The position numbers and the translations under genes were made by a program. From contig JBMNIZ010000015.1 in the NCBI GenBank assembly GCA_050951405.1, forward strand, positions 1-64,000: a stretch of 64,000 nucleotides of DNA, written 5' to 3'. The stretch comes from JBMNIZ01 sp050951405 (GTDB lineage: Bacteria; Bacillota; DULZ01). Position 1 is the first letter of the stretch. Every line of letters starts with the position of its first letter. Below the pieces are notes generated by a model. It saw nothing but the letters and a program-made list of their open reading frames with translations. It ran no database searches and had not been told where the DNA came from. Positions 28,685 through 38,347 of this stretch are shown piece by piece.

Positions 28685-29098
28685 TTAACCCTTTGCCGCC
28701 GCTGCGCTTCTTTTTTGCCCCCGGCGTTTGCGCGAAAGATGCCGCAAGTTTAAACCCAATGCTCCAGCCATGGCGCTCAAAGCGGTACATAACAGCAGCG
28801 GAACAACAAAATCACTCCAGGTAAAAAAAGACGGAGCCAAAATTTCAAGGCCCAAGAGCAAGAAAGAAAAGTAAAGAAAACCGGACCAGCCTCCGTATTT
28901 CCAGCCGTCTTTCTCCCGCAACCAACCTGTGGTCATACCGCCAATGATAGCAGAAAAGAGAACCAGGCCTTGCAGGTAATTTCCCACATCCATTTCCGGT
29001 GCCCAGACACTAAGTACCCTCCAAATGCAGACTAAAAGGCCGAATATGGTCGTAGCTAACCCGCTGCCAATTCCCACCATTAAGGCCCATTTGTTCAT
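28685..29098 (-). CDS. TIGR04086-family membrane protein
   Basis: 137 residues, four hydrophobic helices (LMVGIGSGLATTIFGLLVCIW, GLVLFSAIIGGMTTGWLREKDGWKYGG, GFLYFSFLLLGLEILA, VVPLLLCTALSAMAGALG) and a basic tail (RKRRGQKRSAAAAKG). The pattern fits the small TIGR04086/YrzE-like membrane family of spore-formers, whose function is unknown. The start is ATG 29098 behind AGAAAGGGTGG. It stands alone between the engB terminator and meaB. Confidence 0.7.
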   Translation of the reverse strand: MNKWALMVGIGSGLATTIFGLLVCIWRVLSVWAPEMDVGNYLQGLVLFSAIIGGMTTGWLREKDGWKYGGWSGFLYFSFLLLGLEILAPSFFTWSDFVVPLLLCTALSAMAGALGLNLRHLSRKRRGQKRSAAAAKG

Positions 29099-29207
29099 CG
29101 ACAACCCACCCTTTCTCATCTAAGCTATTATGTTTCTTCAGCCGTTTTTAGACCTGGTTCCGGCTTTTTCGAAGGAGGAATTGTCTTTTATAATGCCGGC
29201 CTTTTTC

Positions 29208-29240
29208 AAAAAAAAACGAAGCGGTCCAAATGGAGCTTCG
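29208..29240 (-). terminator. intrinsic terminator after engB
   Basis: On the minus strand CGAAGC/GCTTCG with a 12-nt loop is followed by a T9 run, about 55 bp past the engB stop. Confidence 0.85.
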
Positions 29241-29294
29241 TGCTACGCACTGGCAAGCAGACGAAGTGCAGGCAAGAACTTCTACGCCTTCATC

Positions 29295-29894
29295 CTAGCC
29301 GGTATATTTATTTTCCAGCCTTTCTAAAATAAATGTCCGGAGCTCTTCCACACCGGTACCATCTACGGCGCTGAAAACAATCAGGGGATCCTGGGGATCC
29401 AGTTCCAGACCATGCCGGATTACTGCCAGCTGAGCAGGATAACGCCCCCGGCTGATTTTGTCCGCCTTGGTCGCCACAACTAGCGCCGGTATCCGGAAAG
29501 CTTTTAGCCAGGAGTACATTTGTTTATCATCGGCAGTAGGAGGATGCCGCAAATCCACCACCTGGATCACCAAGCAAAGGGTTTCCCTTGTCTTTAGGTA
29601 TCCCTCGATCAAGGCAGCCCATTGCTTTTTCATGAACTGACTCACCCTGGCAAAACCATAACCGGGAAGGTCAACAAAGTAAAAAGCATCATTAATCCGG
29701 TAGAAATTTAAGGCCCGGGTTTTCCCCGGCTGCCTGCTGGTCCAAGCCAGATTCCGCCGCTGGATTACCGCATTGATCAAGGATGACTTGCCCACATTGG
29801 AACGGCCTGCCAGAGCAATTTCCGGGAGGCCTTCCGGGGGAAACTGGGCAGGCGACATGGCGCTGATCACGTACTCGGCCTTGCTCCCCATCAT
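29295..29894 (-). CDS. engB: ribosome-biogenesis GTPase EngB (YsxC/YihA)
   Basis: TrmE-Era-EngA-EngB-type GTPase required for 50S assembly. 199 residues with G1 GRSNVGKSSLINA, G3 DLPGYGFA, G4 TKADKIS and G5 FSAVDGTG. It overlaps the lon stop by 4 bp, the conserved lon-engB arrangement of Firmicutes. Two adjacent ATGs are possible starts. Intact. Confidence 0.96.
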   Translation of the reverse strand: MMGSKAEYVISAMSPAQFPPEGLPEIALAGRSNVGKSSLINAVIQRRNLAWTSRQPGKTRALNFYRINDAFYFVDLPGYGFARVSQFMKKQWAALIEGYLKTRETLCLVIQVVDLRHPPTADDKQMYSWLKAFRIPALVVATKADKISRGRYPAQLAVIRHGLELDPQDPLIVFSAVDGTGVEELRTFILERLENKYTG

Positions 29895-32221
29895 CGTTTA
29901 TTTGCCACCAGTGCTTCTTCCAATACTTCATCCAGTTTTTCCACCAAGACAAACTTTAGTTTGCGCCTGATATTGGCTGGAATATCCTCTAAGTTTTTTT
30001 CGTTGTCTTTAGGCAAGATGACGGTTTTAATGCCCGCCCGGTGAGCCGCCAGCGCTTTTTCCTTCACTCCGCCGATAGGTAAAACCCGGCCCCGTAGAGT
30101 GATCTCGCCGGTCATGGCCACATCTTTCCGCACAGGTCTTTGGGATAAAGAAGAGGCCAGAGCCGTGGCCATGGTAATGCCTGCAGAAGGCCCGTCCTTG
30201 GGAATGGCACCCTCGGGAACATGGATATGGATATCCAACTTCTCATGAAAATCTTCCGGTATGCCCAGTTCGTGAGCTTTGGACCGTAAGTAACTGAGGC
30301 CGGCATAAGCAGATTCTTTCATCACATCCCCAAGCTTTCCGGTCAAGGTCACCTGCCCCTTGCCCTTCATCAGAATAGCTTCCACACTCAGCACATCTCC
30401 TCCCACTTCTGTAACAGCTAAACCGGTGGCCACTCCCATCTCATTTTCTTTCTCGGCCAGTCCATAACGGAAGCGAGGCACACCCAGATAATTTTCTATA
30501 TTCTGGGCAGTTATTTTCGCCCTTTCAATTTTCCCGGCCACTATATCTCGGGCGGTTTTCCGGCAGAGAGTGGCAATCTCCCTTTCCAGATTCCGGACAC
30601 CAGCTTCTTTCGTATATTCCCGAATAATCCGCCGCAAGGCATTTTCGGAAATGCTGATCTGATCTTCACGTAAACCATGCTCAGCAATTTGCTTCTTCAG
30701 AAGATGTCGCAGGGCAATCTGCAGCTTCTCTTCTTCCGTATAGCCCGGGATACTGATCACTTCCATCCGATCCAGCAAAGGCTTGGGAATGGAATGCTGT
30801 ACATTGGCGGTGGTAATAAACATAACTTTTGACAGATCGTAGGGAACTTCAATGTAATGGTCGCTAAATGCATTGTTTTGCTCCGGGTCCAACACTTCCA
30901 ACAGGGCGGAAGACGGATCGCCGCGAAAATCCGTACCCAATTTGTCGATTTCATCCATCAAAATAACAGGATTTCTTGTTCCTGCTTGTTTCATTCCTTG
31001 AATAATACGTCCCGGCATGGCGCCCACATAAGTGCGACGGTGACCCCGGATTTCCGCCTCATCCCGCACCCCGCCCAAAGACATCCTGACAAACTTTCTT
31101 TCCAAGCAACGGGCAATGGATTTGGCCAAGGAAGTTTTCCCCACACCGGGAGGGCCCACAAAACACAAAATCGGGCCCCGCATTTTTTGGGTCAGCTGGC
31201 GGATAGCCAGGTATTCCAGGATGCGGTCTTTCACATCTTGCAAACCATAATGGTCTTCATCCAATATTTCCTCCGCTTTCTTAATATCCAACCGGTCTTT
31301 GGTTTCTTTGGACCAGGGTAAAGCCAACAGCCAGTCCAGGTAATTGCGTACCACTGTTGCTTCTGCCACCATGGGGGGCATCTTTTCTAAACGTTCCAAT
31401 TCTTTTAACGCCTTTTCCTTAACCGTTTTCGGGAATTTGGTTTTTTCAATCCTCTCCCGCAAGTCTTCGGTTTCCGCTGTCCGCTCATCCCTTTCCCCCA
31501 GCTCTTTTTGAATGGCCTTCAGCTGCTCCCGCAAATAGTATTCCTTCTGCGTTTTCTCCATCTGTTTCCGTACTCGAGCACTGATTCGCCTTTCCAATTC
31601 CAGAATCTCCAACTCATTGGCCAGAATACGAGAAAGAAGTTCCAAACGTTTTTTGATGTTGGCAGCTTCTAGCACACTCTGCTTGTCGGAAACTTTCAAG
31701 GATAAATGCGAGGCAATTACATCCGCCAACCGACCTGGTTCCTCAATATCCAGCACGGCTACCATCGTCTCAGGCGGAATTTTCCTGCTGGCCTTAACGT
31801 ATTGTTCAAAAAGATCATTCAAATTGCGCATCAATGCCTCGATTTCCAAAGTTTTTCGGTACTCTTCATTTGGAATGCTCACTTTAACCCTGATATAAGG
31901 ATCAAGGGCATGCACTTCCTCAATAGTTGCCCTGGATATGCCCTCTACCAGGGCTCTAATGGTCCCGCCGGGAAGTTTTAAAAGCTGTTTGATCTCGGCA
32001 ATTGTACCTGTATGATAAATATCATCTAAACCCGGCTCATCAGTTTGAGCTTCTTTTTGCATGACGAGGAATATTTTGCGATCGCCGGTCATGGCCTCAT
32101 CAATAGCATGAACAGACCGTTCCCGGCCCACATCCAGATGAATCACCATATTGGGAAATACTATAACACCGCGAAGGGGCAATAGAGGCAACTCCAGGCT
32201 CTCAGTCTTCTTCGTATTCAA
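29891..32221 (-). CDS. lon: ATP-dependent protease LonA
   Basis: Cytoplasmic AAA+ serine protease for misfolded and regulatory proteins. About 776 residues: N-terminal substrate domain (LELPLLPLRGVIVFPNMVIHLDVGRERS), coiled coil (about 185-280), AAA+ with GPPGVGKTSLAKSIA and ILMDEIDKLG, and a protease domain with catalytic Ser in PKDGPSAGITMATA and Lys in GGVKEKALAAHRAG. TTG 32221 has GGGAGG 8 bp upstream; GTG 32230 overlaps that box. Its upstream region now borders the IS1634-like element, 150 bp away. Confidence 0.96.
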   Translation of the reverse strand: MNTKKTESLELPLLPLRGVIVFPNMVIHLDVGRERSVHAIDEAMTGDRKIFLVMQKEAQTDEPGLDDIYHTGTIAEIKQLLKLPGGTIRALVEGISRATIEEVHALDPYIRVKVSIPNEEYRKTLEIEALMRNLNDLFEQYVKASRKIPPETMVAVLDIEEPGRLADVIASHLSLKVSDKQSVLEAANIKKRLELLSRILANELEILELERRISARVRKQMEKTQKEYYLREQLKAIQKELGERDERTAETEDLRERIEKTKFPKTVKEKALKELERLEKMPPMVAEATVVRNYLDWLLALPWSKETKDRLDIKKAEEILDEDHYGLQDVKDRILEYLAIRQLTQKMRGPILCFVGPPGVGKTSLAKSIARCLERKFVRMSLGGVRDEAEIRGHRRTYVGAMPGRIIQGMKQAGTRNPVILMDEIDKLGTDFRGDPSSALLEVLDPEQNNAFSDHYIEVPYDLSKVMFITTANVQHSIPKPLLDRMEVISIPGYTEEEKLQIALRHLLKKQIAEHGLREDQISISENALRRIIREYTKEAGVRNLEREIATLCRKTARDIVAGKIERAKITAQNIENYLGVPRFRYGLAEKENEMGVATGLAVTEVGGDVLSVEAILMKGKGQVTLTGKLGDVMKESAYAGLSYLRSKAHELGIPEDFHEKLDIHIHVPEGAIPKDGPSAGITMATALASSLSQRPVRKDVAMTGEITLRGRVLPIGGVKEKALAAHRAGIKTVILPKDNEKNLEDIPANIRRKLKFVLVEKLDEVLEEALVANKR

Positions 32222-32378
32222 TAACGGCACCTCCCACCAGGCCTTATACCGGTTATTTTTTACGATGGGGAATCAAACTATTCCTTGCAGGCGAACTTCA
32301 CAATTAAAACCAAAGATCTTTGGACATTAAAAATACCGTTTTACCCAACGGCTTCTGGTACGCTTTTCCACTTCCTCA

Positions 32379-32486
32379 AGTACTAGTCTAAAAGAAAGAA
32401 TCGGAATTTTCAAGTCCCAGCTGTTTTGCGACCACAAAAGAAAGGATTAATCAAGATAGCTTGATTAATCCCTGACTGCCCCTCTC
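32379..32486. repeat. 108-bp direct repeat, left copy (long target-site duplication)
   Basis: Identical over 108 bp to 34493-34600 and directly flanks the IS1634-like element. It contains the last codons of lonB, its stop and a 12-bp-stem terminator (32444-32471). Long, variable duplications are known for IS1634-family elements, so this is read as a target duplication. Confidence 0.9.
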
Positions 32487-34492
32487 GTTTCTTTTACACC
32501 TGATTTAGAGATGCGAATTCTAAACCCCTTGCGGCATAAGGCCTTAAGGGGGAATTTTTTATGAATTTTTGTCATTTTTCCGTGGCATTATTTGGCATAA
32601 TGTGGTATAATTAAATAAATATCGACACTCAGAGACGGAGGTTCTTAATGTGTACCTAAAAAAATCTTATCGAAAAGACACGGGGAGGACTTATCTTTCT
32701 ATCGCTCAGAAATACAGGGATCCAGAGACAGGTATTTCCACTGACCGTACTGTTAAATCCCTTGGTTACCTTGACGAACTGGAGAAAATATACGATGACC
32801 CTATCGCCCACTTCAAAGAGCTTGCCCGGAAAATGACTGAAGAGGAAAATGCCCAAAAGAAGTTGACTTTGTCCATCAATATGGAGGAAAAAACTTGCTC
32901 CTAATACTGATAACAGAAAGAATTTTGGCTATGCGGCAATTTTAAAGATTTATCATGAATTGGGTTTGGATGTGTTTTTCAAGAATAAGTCCAGGCATGA
33001 GAATTTTAAGTTCAATACGAATTCCATCATGATGCTTTTGGTTATCTCCAGGCTCCTTTCTCCCGGCTCCAAGAAAAGGCTTTTGAGGAAAAGGGCGGTA
33101 TTTTGAGCGTTTTCATTTTTCTTTGGCGGATGTTTACCGGTCCCTCTCTCATTTTTCGAAGATTGCCAAGGAGTTTCAAAGGTATTTGAATGCTCAGATC
33201 AGTGAGAAGTATGGCGTAATACTAAGACCATCTATTATGATGTGACCAATTTCTATTTTGAGATTGATGAGGGGGATGAGTTCCGTAAGTTCGGGTTGTC
33301 AAAGGAAAACCGTCGGAATCCTATTGTGCAGATGGGATTGGCTATGGATGCTGATGGGATACCTCTTCATTATGATTTGTTTCCTGGTAATACGGTTGAT
33401 AAGGAGACCTTTCGGCCGGTTATCGGGGAAGTAAGAAGAAATTATGATACGGGCAGGATTATTGTTGTTGCTGATATGGGGATTATTACGGGGGATAATA
33501 TTTTTTATCTTCAGGGTAAGGAGAAGGGAAGGAATTTTAACGGTTATGTGTTCAGTTTTTCGGTCAGGGGCGGCACTCAAGAGTTTAAGGAGTATGTCCT
33601 TTCTGATGAGGGTTACGTAGATCAAAATGGCAAGCCTGCCGATGAAAATGCTGATTTCAAGATGAAAAGCAGGGTCATTGCCAGGGAAATCAATGTAACG
33701 TTGCTAGTGGAAAAAAGACAAGGAAAACGGTGTATGAAAAGCAGGTGGCTTTCTGGGGAAGAAAATATGCTTTAAAGGCTCAGGCTGAACGGGAAGAGCT
33801 TTTAAAAAAGGCTTTTGATTTGGCGGCTAATCCTCAGAGCTACAATAAGGCTACTTCTTATGGGGCGGCCAGGTATGTGAAGAATCTTAAGTTTGATGAG
33901 AAGACGGGAGAGGTTCTTGCGGTTAAGGAGCGTCCGGTTGTGGACTGGGAGAGGGTTAGGGAAGAGGCCAAGTATGATGGCTACTATGCGATTGTCACCA
34001 GTGAATTGGATATGTCTGATGTTGAAATAATTGATACTTACCGGGGTTTGTGGAAGATTGAGGAGACTTTCCGGATTACTAAGGGGGTTTTGGAGACCCG
34101 CCCGGTGTATGTATCTCTTCAGGATCATATTAATGCTCATTTTTTGATTTGCTTCATCGCGCTTACGATTATGAGGATTATGCAAAGAAAAACGGGCAAT
34201 GTTTATTCTGCGGAACAGATTATTGAGTGTCTTCATAGGATTTCTTGCTCAAAGGAGCATGAAAATGTTTATTTGTTCGATTACAGAACTGAAGTTTCCG
34301 ATGCTATTGGAAGGCCTTGGGGATTGATTTTACCAACAAGAGGCTTCGTCTTGGGGACATTAAAAAAATTTTGGGTCAGGTCAAAAAATGAGCTTTTCCC
34401 CTACATCTTTGTGATAAATTCGAAAAGGCCGCTAGCTCTTGTGTGGCAAGAGTTTGCGGCTCTTTTTTTTGGTGGTTTGCTGTAAAAGTCGG
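32487..34492 (+). mobile_element. IS1634-like insertion sequence, about 2.0 kb
   Basis: The element lies exactly between two identical 108-bp copies. Its ends share only a short inverted match (CTTTTACA near each end). It encodes one long IS4-superfamily DDE transposase on the plus strand. It was inserted between lonB and lon, downstream of the lonB stop, so neither gene is cut. Confidence 0.85.
32650..34485 (+). CDS. IS1634-like transposase, frameshifted
   Basis: DDE transposase of about 600 residues once frames are joined. The GTG 32650 start follows GGAGG. The N-terminus LKKSYRKDTGRTYLSIAQKY, the first catalytic Asp (TIYYDVTNFYFE), the second (IIVVADMGIITGDNIF) and the glutamate in YRGLWKIEETFRITKG are visible. 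Shifts are needed in the A6 run near 32893, near 33105, near 33217 and near 33715. Codon use is more AT-rich than in host genes. The identical flanking repeats argue for a recent hop, so the shifts may be sequence errors. Confidence 0.8.
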
Positions 34493-34600
34493 AGTACTAG
34501 TCTAAAAGAAAGAATCGGAATTTTCAAGTCCCAGCTGTTTTGCGACCACAAAAGAAAGGATTAATCAAGATAGCTTGATTAATCCCTGACTGCCCCTCTC
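34493..34600. repeat. 108-bp direct repeat, right copy (original lonB end)
   Basis: Identical to 32379-32486. This copy is continuous with the lonB coding region and includes its stop codon at 34579-34581. Confidence 0.9.
34558..34585 (-). terminator. intrinsic terminator of lonB (duplicated at 32444-32471)
   Basis: On the minus strand GGATTAATCAAG/CTTGATTAATCC is a perfect 12-bp stem with a 4-nt loop, followed by TTTCTTTTG. It overlaps the lonB stop codon. A second copy lies on the far side of the IS. Confidence 0.75.
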
Positions 34601-36327
34601 TGTCCGGCCGCAAAGCTGGATCCTCCGCAAGCACTGAACAGATCGGAGTTGATCTGGACCAGTTCCCCTCCGCTAGTCACAGGGCCGTCCAGCAGAGCCC
34701 CTTCAATAACCTCCTCCAAACGTTCTACGGGGATGACTTCCAGACCCTCATACTTGGCAAATACGTTTTGCCAATTCTCCTTGGGAATAAATACGCGGGT
34801 GGCTCCGGCCTGGTAAGCTGCTTCCACCTTGGCGACAATACCTCCCACTGCCTTGACCTCTCCCCGGAGGGTCACTTCTCCCCGTCATGGCCACCCGGTT
34901 ATCCACCAGGCGCCCGGTAATAGCCGAGTAGACGGCAGTGGCAATAGTCACTCCGGCCGATGGTCCATCGATCGGAACCCCGCCGGGAAAATTCATATGA
35001 ATATCATAATCCCTGGGGTCAACATCAAGATTGCGCCTCAGCACTGTTAAAACATTCTCGACAGACCCTTTGGCCATACTCTTTCTGCGAATTTTTTTCC
35101 CATCGCTGGATCCCATTTCCTCTTCTTCCACTACTCCGGTTACTATTACCTGTCCTCTGCCTTTGGGCGCTGGAATGACGCTCACTTCCAATTCCATGAG
35201 CATTCCCATATTGGGCCCGTATATGGCCAAGCCATTCACCACACCCACCTGGGGTTCAACTGGTACTTTCTTTTCGGGACGAGGAGAATACTGGCCGCTG
35301 TTGACCACACCACTCCACATCCTCTTTGCTGATCCGCTCTTTTTTTTGGGTCTGGGCCAAACCTGCGGCAATTTGCACAATGTTCACTGCTTCCCGTCCA
35401 TTGGCAGCATATTTGGTCACCACCTGTACAGCATCCGGGTCAATTTCAAAGGCAATTTTCTTAGCCGCATTTCGGGTAATAATGGCGATCTCCTCCGGCA
35501 GAAGACCCCGGAAAAAAACTTCTAAACAGCGGGAACGAATGGCCGGCGGGATCTCCTGGGGTAGACGGGTAGTGGCCGCCACCAGACGAAAATCCGCCGG
35601 CAGCCCATTCTGAAAAATATCATGAATATGGCTGGGTATGTTGGTATCTTCCGGACTGTAATAAGAGCTCTCCAACAGCACTTTCCGGTCTTCCAAGACC
35701 TTTAAGAGCTTATTGATCTGAATGGGGTGCAATTCCCCGATTTCATCGATAAATAGCATACCCCCGTGAGCTTTGGTTACCGCTCCTGCCTTGGGCTGGG
35801 GAATACCGGCCATGCCCAAAGCTCCCGCTCCCTGGTAAATGGGATCATGCACAGACCCGATCAGCGGGTCGGCAATCCCCCTCTCATCAAAACGGGCAGT
35901 GGCGCCGTCTACTTCCACAAACCTGGCATCTTCTTTAAAAGGGGAAAGAGGATTATTCTTGGCTTCCTCCAGGACCAACCGAGCCGCCGCAGTTTTCCCA
36001 ACCCCTGGAGGCCCGTAAATAATCACGTGCTGAGGATTGGGACCGCATAGAGCCGCTCGCAGGGCTTTCAGGCCTTCTTCCTGACCGATAATCTCCTCGA
36101 ACTTGCTGGGCCGGGTCTTTTTCACTCAAGGGTTCGGTCAAAGAAATCCTGCGCATCCTTTCCAGCTTTTCCAGCTCCTTACGGGATTCTCTCTCCACGG
36201 CTATTTTGTTTCCCTGTTGGCTTTTTAAGAGGTTCCAAAAGTAAAGGCCGATGACAATGGCGAAAAAAATTTGGACAAAACCTAAAAATCCGCCGATCCC
36301 GGAAGAATAGTCGATCACGCCCTTCAT
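34579..36327 (-). CDS. lonB: ATP-dependent protease LonB, three frameshifts
   Basis: Spore-former-type Lon with an N-terminal membrane helix in place of the substrate domain. About 580 residues when joined: GGFLGFVQIFFAIVIGLYFWNLL at the N-terminus, AAA+ with IIYGPPGVGKTAAARLVLEEA and MLFIDEIGELHPIQ, and the protease with Ser in GPSAGVTIATAVYS and Lys in TLRGEVKAVGGIVAKVEAA. Shifts occur near 36120, 35310 and 34885. In Bacillus LonB is made in the forespore, but regulation here cannot be read. The gene is followed by its terminator and the IS. Confidence 0.9.
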
Positions 36328-36405
36328 CCTTTCCCAGTAATCCTCATTTAGATAGTATCTCCAGGGAAAACATTCTTATCCAACGGCTTGAAAGTTTGTG
36401 TTAAG

Positions 36406-36430
36406 AAAAAAACGCCCTGTTTGGGCGTTT
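36406..36430 (-). terminator. intrinsic terminator after clpX
   Basis: On the minus strand AACGCCC/GGGCGTT with a 5-nt loop is followed by a T-run, just past the clpX stop at 36435. Confidence 0.85.
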
Positions 36431-36434
36431 ATCA

Positions 36435-37694
36435 TCAAGCTGATTCTTCCTTTTTCTTCTTCCGGCTTTCTGAAAGGAGGAGGGGTTCTTCTTTCCGCAG
36501 GATGACTTCTTTGGTAATAACGCATTTAGACACATCGGTACGAGAGGGGATCTCATACATCACATTTAACATCACATCTTCCAAGATAGCACGTAAACCC
36601 CTGGCTCCCGTATTCCTCTTGATGGCTTCTTTGGCAATGGCTGTTAACGCATCGGCTTTAAACTCCAAATCCACTCCGTCCAGCTCAAACAATTTCTGAT
36701 ACTGTTTCACCAGGGCATTGCGAGGCTCTGTTAAAATGCGCACCAGGGCTTCCTCATCCAAGGCGTCCAGAGTAACGATGATCGGCAGCCTGCCTACAAA
36801 CTCCGGGATAAGCCCATATTTCAGCAGGTCGACCGGCAAGATGTGTTTGAGTATTTCCCCGATTGGTTTGTCTTTTTTGCCTCTGATCTCTGCATCAAAT
36901 CCCATGGATTTCTGCCCGATGCGCTGCTGGATGATCTTGTCAATACCGTCAAAAGCTCCGCCGCAAATAAAGAGAATATTAGTAGTATCCAATTGAATGA
37001 ATTCCTGGTGGGGATGCTTCCGACCACCCTGCGGGGGCACACTGGCCACAGTCCCCTCCAGTATCTTTAGCAAAGCCTGCTGGACTCCTTCCCCGGAAAC
37101 ATCCCGGGTAATGGAAGGATTTTCCGATTTTCTGGCTATTTTATCAATCTCATCAATATAGACAATACCCCTCTCCGCTTTTTCCACATCGTAATCAGCG
37201 GCTTGGATCAATTTTAGCAAAATATTCTCTACGTCCTCTCCCACATAGCCTGCCTCCGTCAAGGAAGTGGCATCGGCAATGGCAAAAGGCACATTGAGAA
37301 TGCGGGCCAGAGTTTGAGCAAGCAAGGTTTTACCGCTACCGGTAGGGCCCAGCATGACAATATTCGATTTCTGCAGTTCCACGTCATCAATCTTGTTGCC
37401 CAGATTAATTCTTTTATAATGATTGTAGACAGCAACGGAGAGGGATTTCTTCGCCTCATCCTGACCGATAACATACTGATCCAGGATTTCCCTGATCTCT
37501 TTTGGTTTGGGGATTTCCCCCATCTCCATCCCAAAATCCTCGATGAGCTCTTCTTCAATGATCTCGTTGCAGAGCTCAATGCATTCGTCGCAAATATAGA
37601 CACCTGGGCCGGCCACCAGTTTCTTAACTTGATCCTGCAATTTACCACAAAAAGAGCATTTCAGCTGCCCCTTTTCATCCGTATACTTATACAC
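36435..37694 (-). CDS. clpX: ClpX ATPase subunit of ClpXP
   Basis: AAA+ unfoldase that feeds ClpP. 419 residues: an N-terminal C4 zinc finger (KCSFCGKLQDQVKKL...GVYICDECIELCNE), Walker A LGPTGSGKTLLAQTLA, Walker B IVYIDEIDKIA, the pore loop region GYVGEDVEN, and RHPHQEFIQ. The GTG start at 37694 follows GGGGTGA. It lies 20 bp after clpP in tig-clpP-clpX-lonB-lon-engB. Intact. Confidence 0.97.
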   Translation of the reverse strand: MYKYTDEKGQLKCSFCGKLQDQVKKLVAGPGVYICDECIELCNEIIEEELIEDFGMEMGEIPKPKEIREILDQYVIGQDEAKKSLSVAVYNHYKRINLGNKIDDVELQKSNIVMLGPTGSGKTLLAQTLARILNVPFAIADATSLTEAGYVGEDVENILLKLIQAADYDVEKAERGIVYIDEIDKIARKSENPSITRDVSGEGVQQALLKILEGTVASVPPQGGRKHPHQEFIQLDTTNILFICGGAFDGIDKIIQQRIGQKSMGFDAEIRGKKDKPIGEILKHILPVDLLKYGLIPEFVGRLPIIVTLDALDEEALVRILTEPRNALVKQYQKLFELDGVDLEFKADALTAIAKEAIKRNTGARGLRAILEDVMLNVMYEIPSRTDVSKCVITKEVILRKEEPLLLSESRKKKKEESA

Positions 37695-37714
37695 AGGTTT
37701 TCACCCCGCTTTAT

Positions 37715-38314
37715 TTACTTGCGAAGCTTTTCGCGTTTGGTGATCACGTCATCAATTATACCATAATCCTTTGCCTCCTGAGATGTCATAAAAAAATCCC
37801 GATCAGTATCCCTACGGATCTTTTCTATCGGTTGGCCGGTACGCTCGGCGAGAATTTCGTTTAAGGTGTCTCTAATCTTTAAAATCCGTTTAGTATGGAT
37901 TTCTATATCCACTGCCTGACCCTGAGCTCCTCCCAGGGGTTGGTGAATCATAATCTCACTATGGGGCAAAGCTTTCCTTTTACCTTTTGTACCTGCTGCC
38001 AGGAGAAAAGCTCCCATACTGGCGGCCAAGCCCACACAGATAGTGGACACATCGGGACGGATATACTGCATGGTATCGTAAATGGCCAGTCCAGAGGTAA
38101 TGGAACCACCTGGGCTGTTAATATAAAGATTAATGTCTTTTTCGGGGTCTTCCGCTTCTAAAAAAAGCATTTGGGCAATAACCAAATTCGCCACATGGTC
38201 ATCTATAGTACTACCAATGAAGATAATCCTGTCTTTTAAGAGGCGGGAATAGATATCATAAGCCCTTTCTCCCCTATTGGTCTGCTCCACTACCATTGGC
38301 ACTAAAACTGACAT
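37715..38314 (-). CDS. clpP: ATP-dependent Clp protease proteolytic subunit
   Basis: Serine protease forming the tetradecameric chamber. 199 residues with the catalytic Ser in GLAASMGAFLLAAGT, His in LPHSEIMIHQPLGGAQGQA and the Asp in DTDRDFFMTSQEAKDYGIID. N-terminal MSVLVPMVVEQTNRGERAYDIYSRLLKDRI is typical. It sits between tig and clpX. Intact. Confidence 0.97.
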   Translation of the reverse strand: MSVLVPMVVEQTNRGERAYDIYSRLLKDRIIFIGSTIDDHVANLVIAQMLFLEAEDPEKDINLYINSPGGSITSGLAIYDTMQYIRPDVSTICVGLAASMGAFLLAAGTKGKRKALPHSEIMIHQPLGGAQGQAVDIEIHTKRILKIRDTLNEILAERTGQPIEKIRRDTDRDFFMTSQEAKDYGIIDDVITKREKLRK

Positions 38315-38347
38315 AGACTAATCAACCTCTCTCTCTTTTAAGGAATA

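Noticed and set aside
32379..34600. The two 108-bp repeats as a CRISPR or as an integrative-element attachment pair
   Set aside because: There are only two copies, exactly flanking one transposase element, and the repeat includes the host lonB end. No integrase or cas gene is present.
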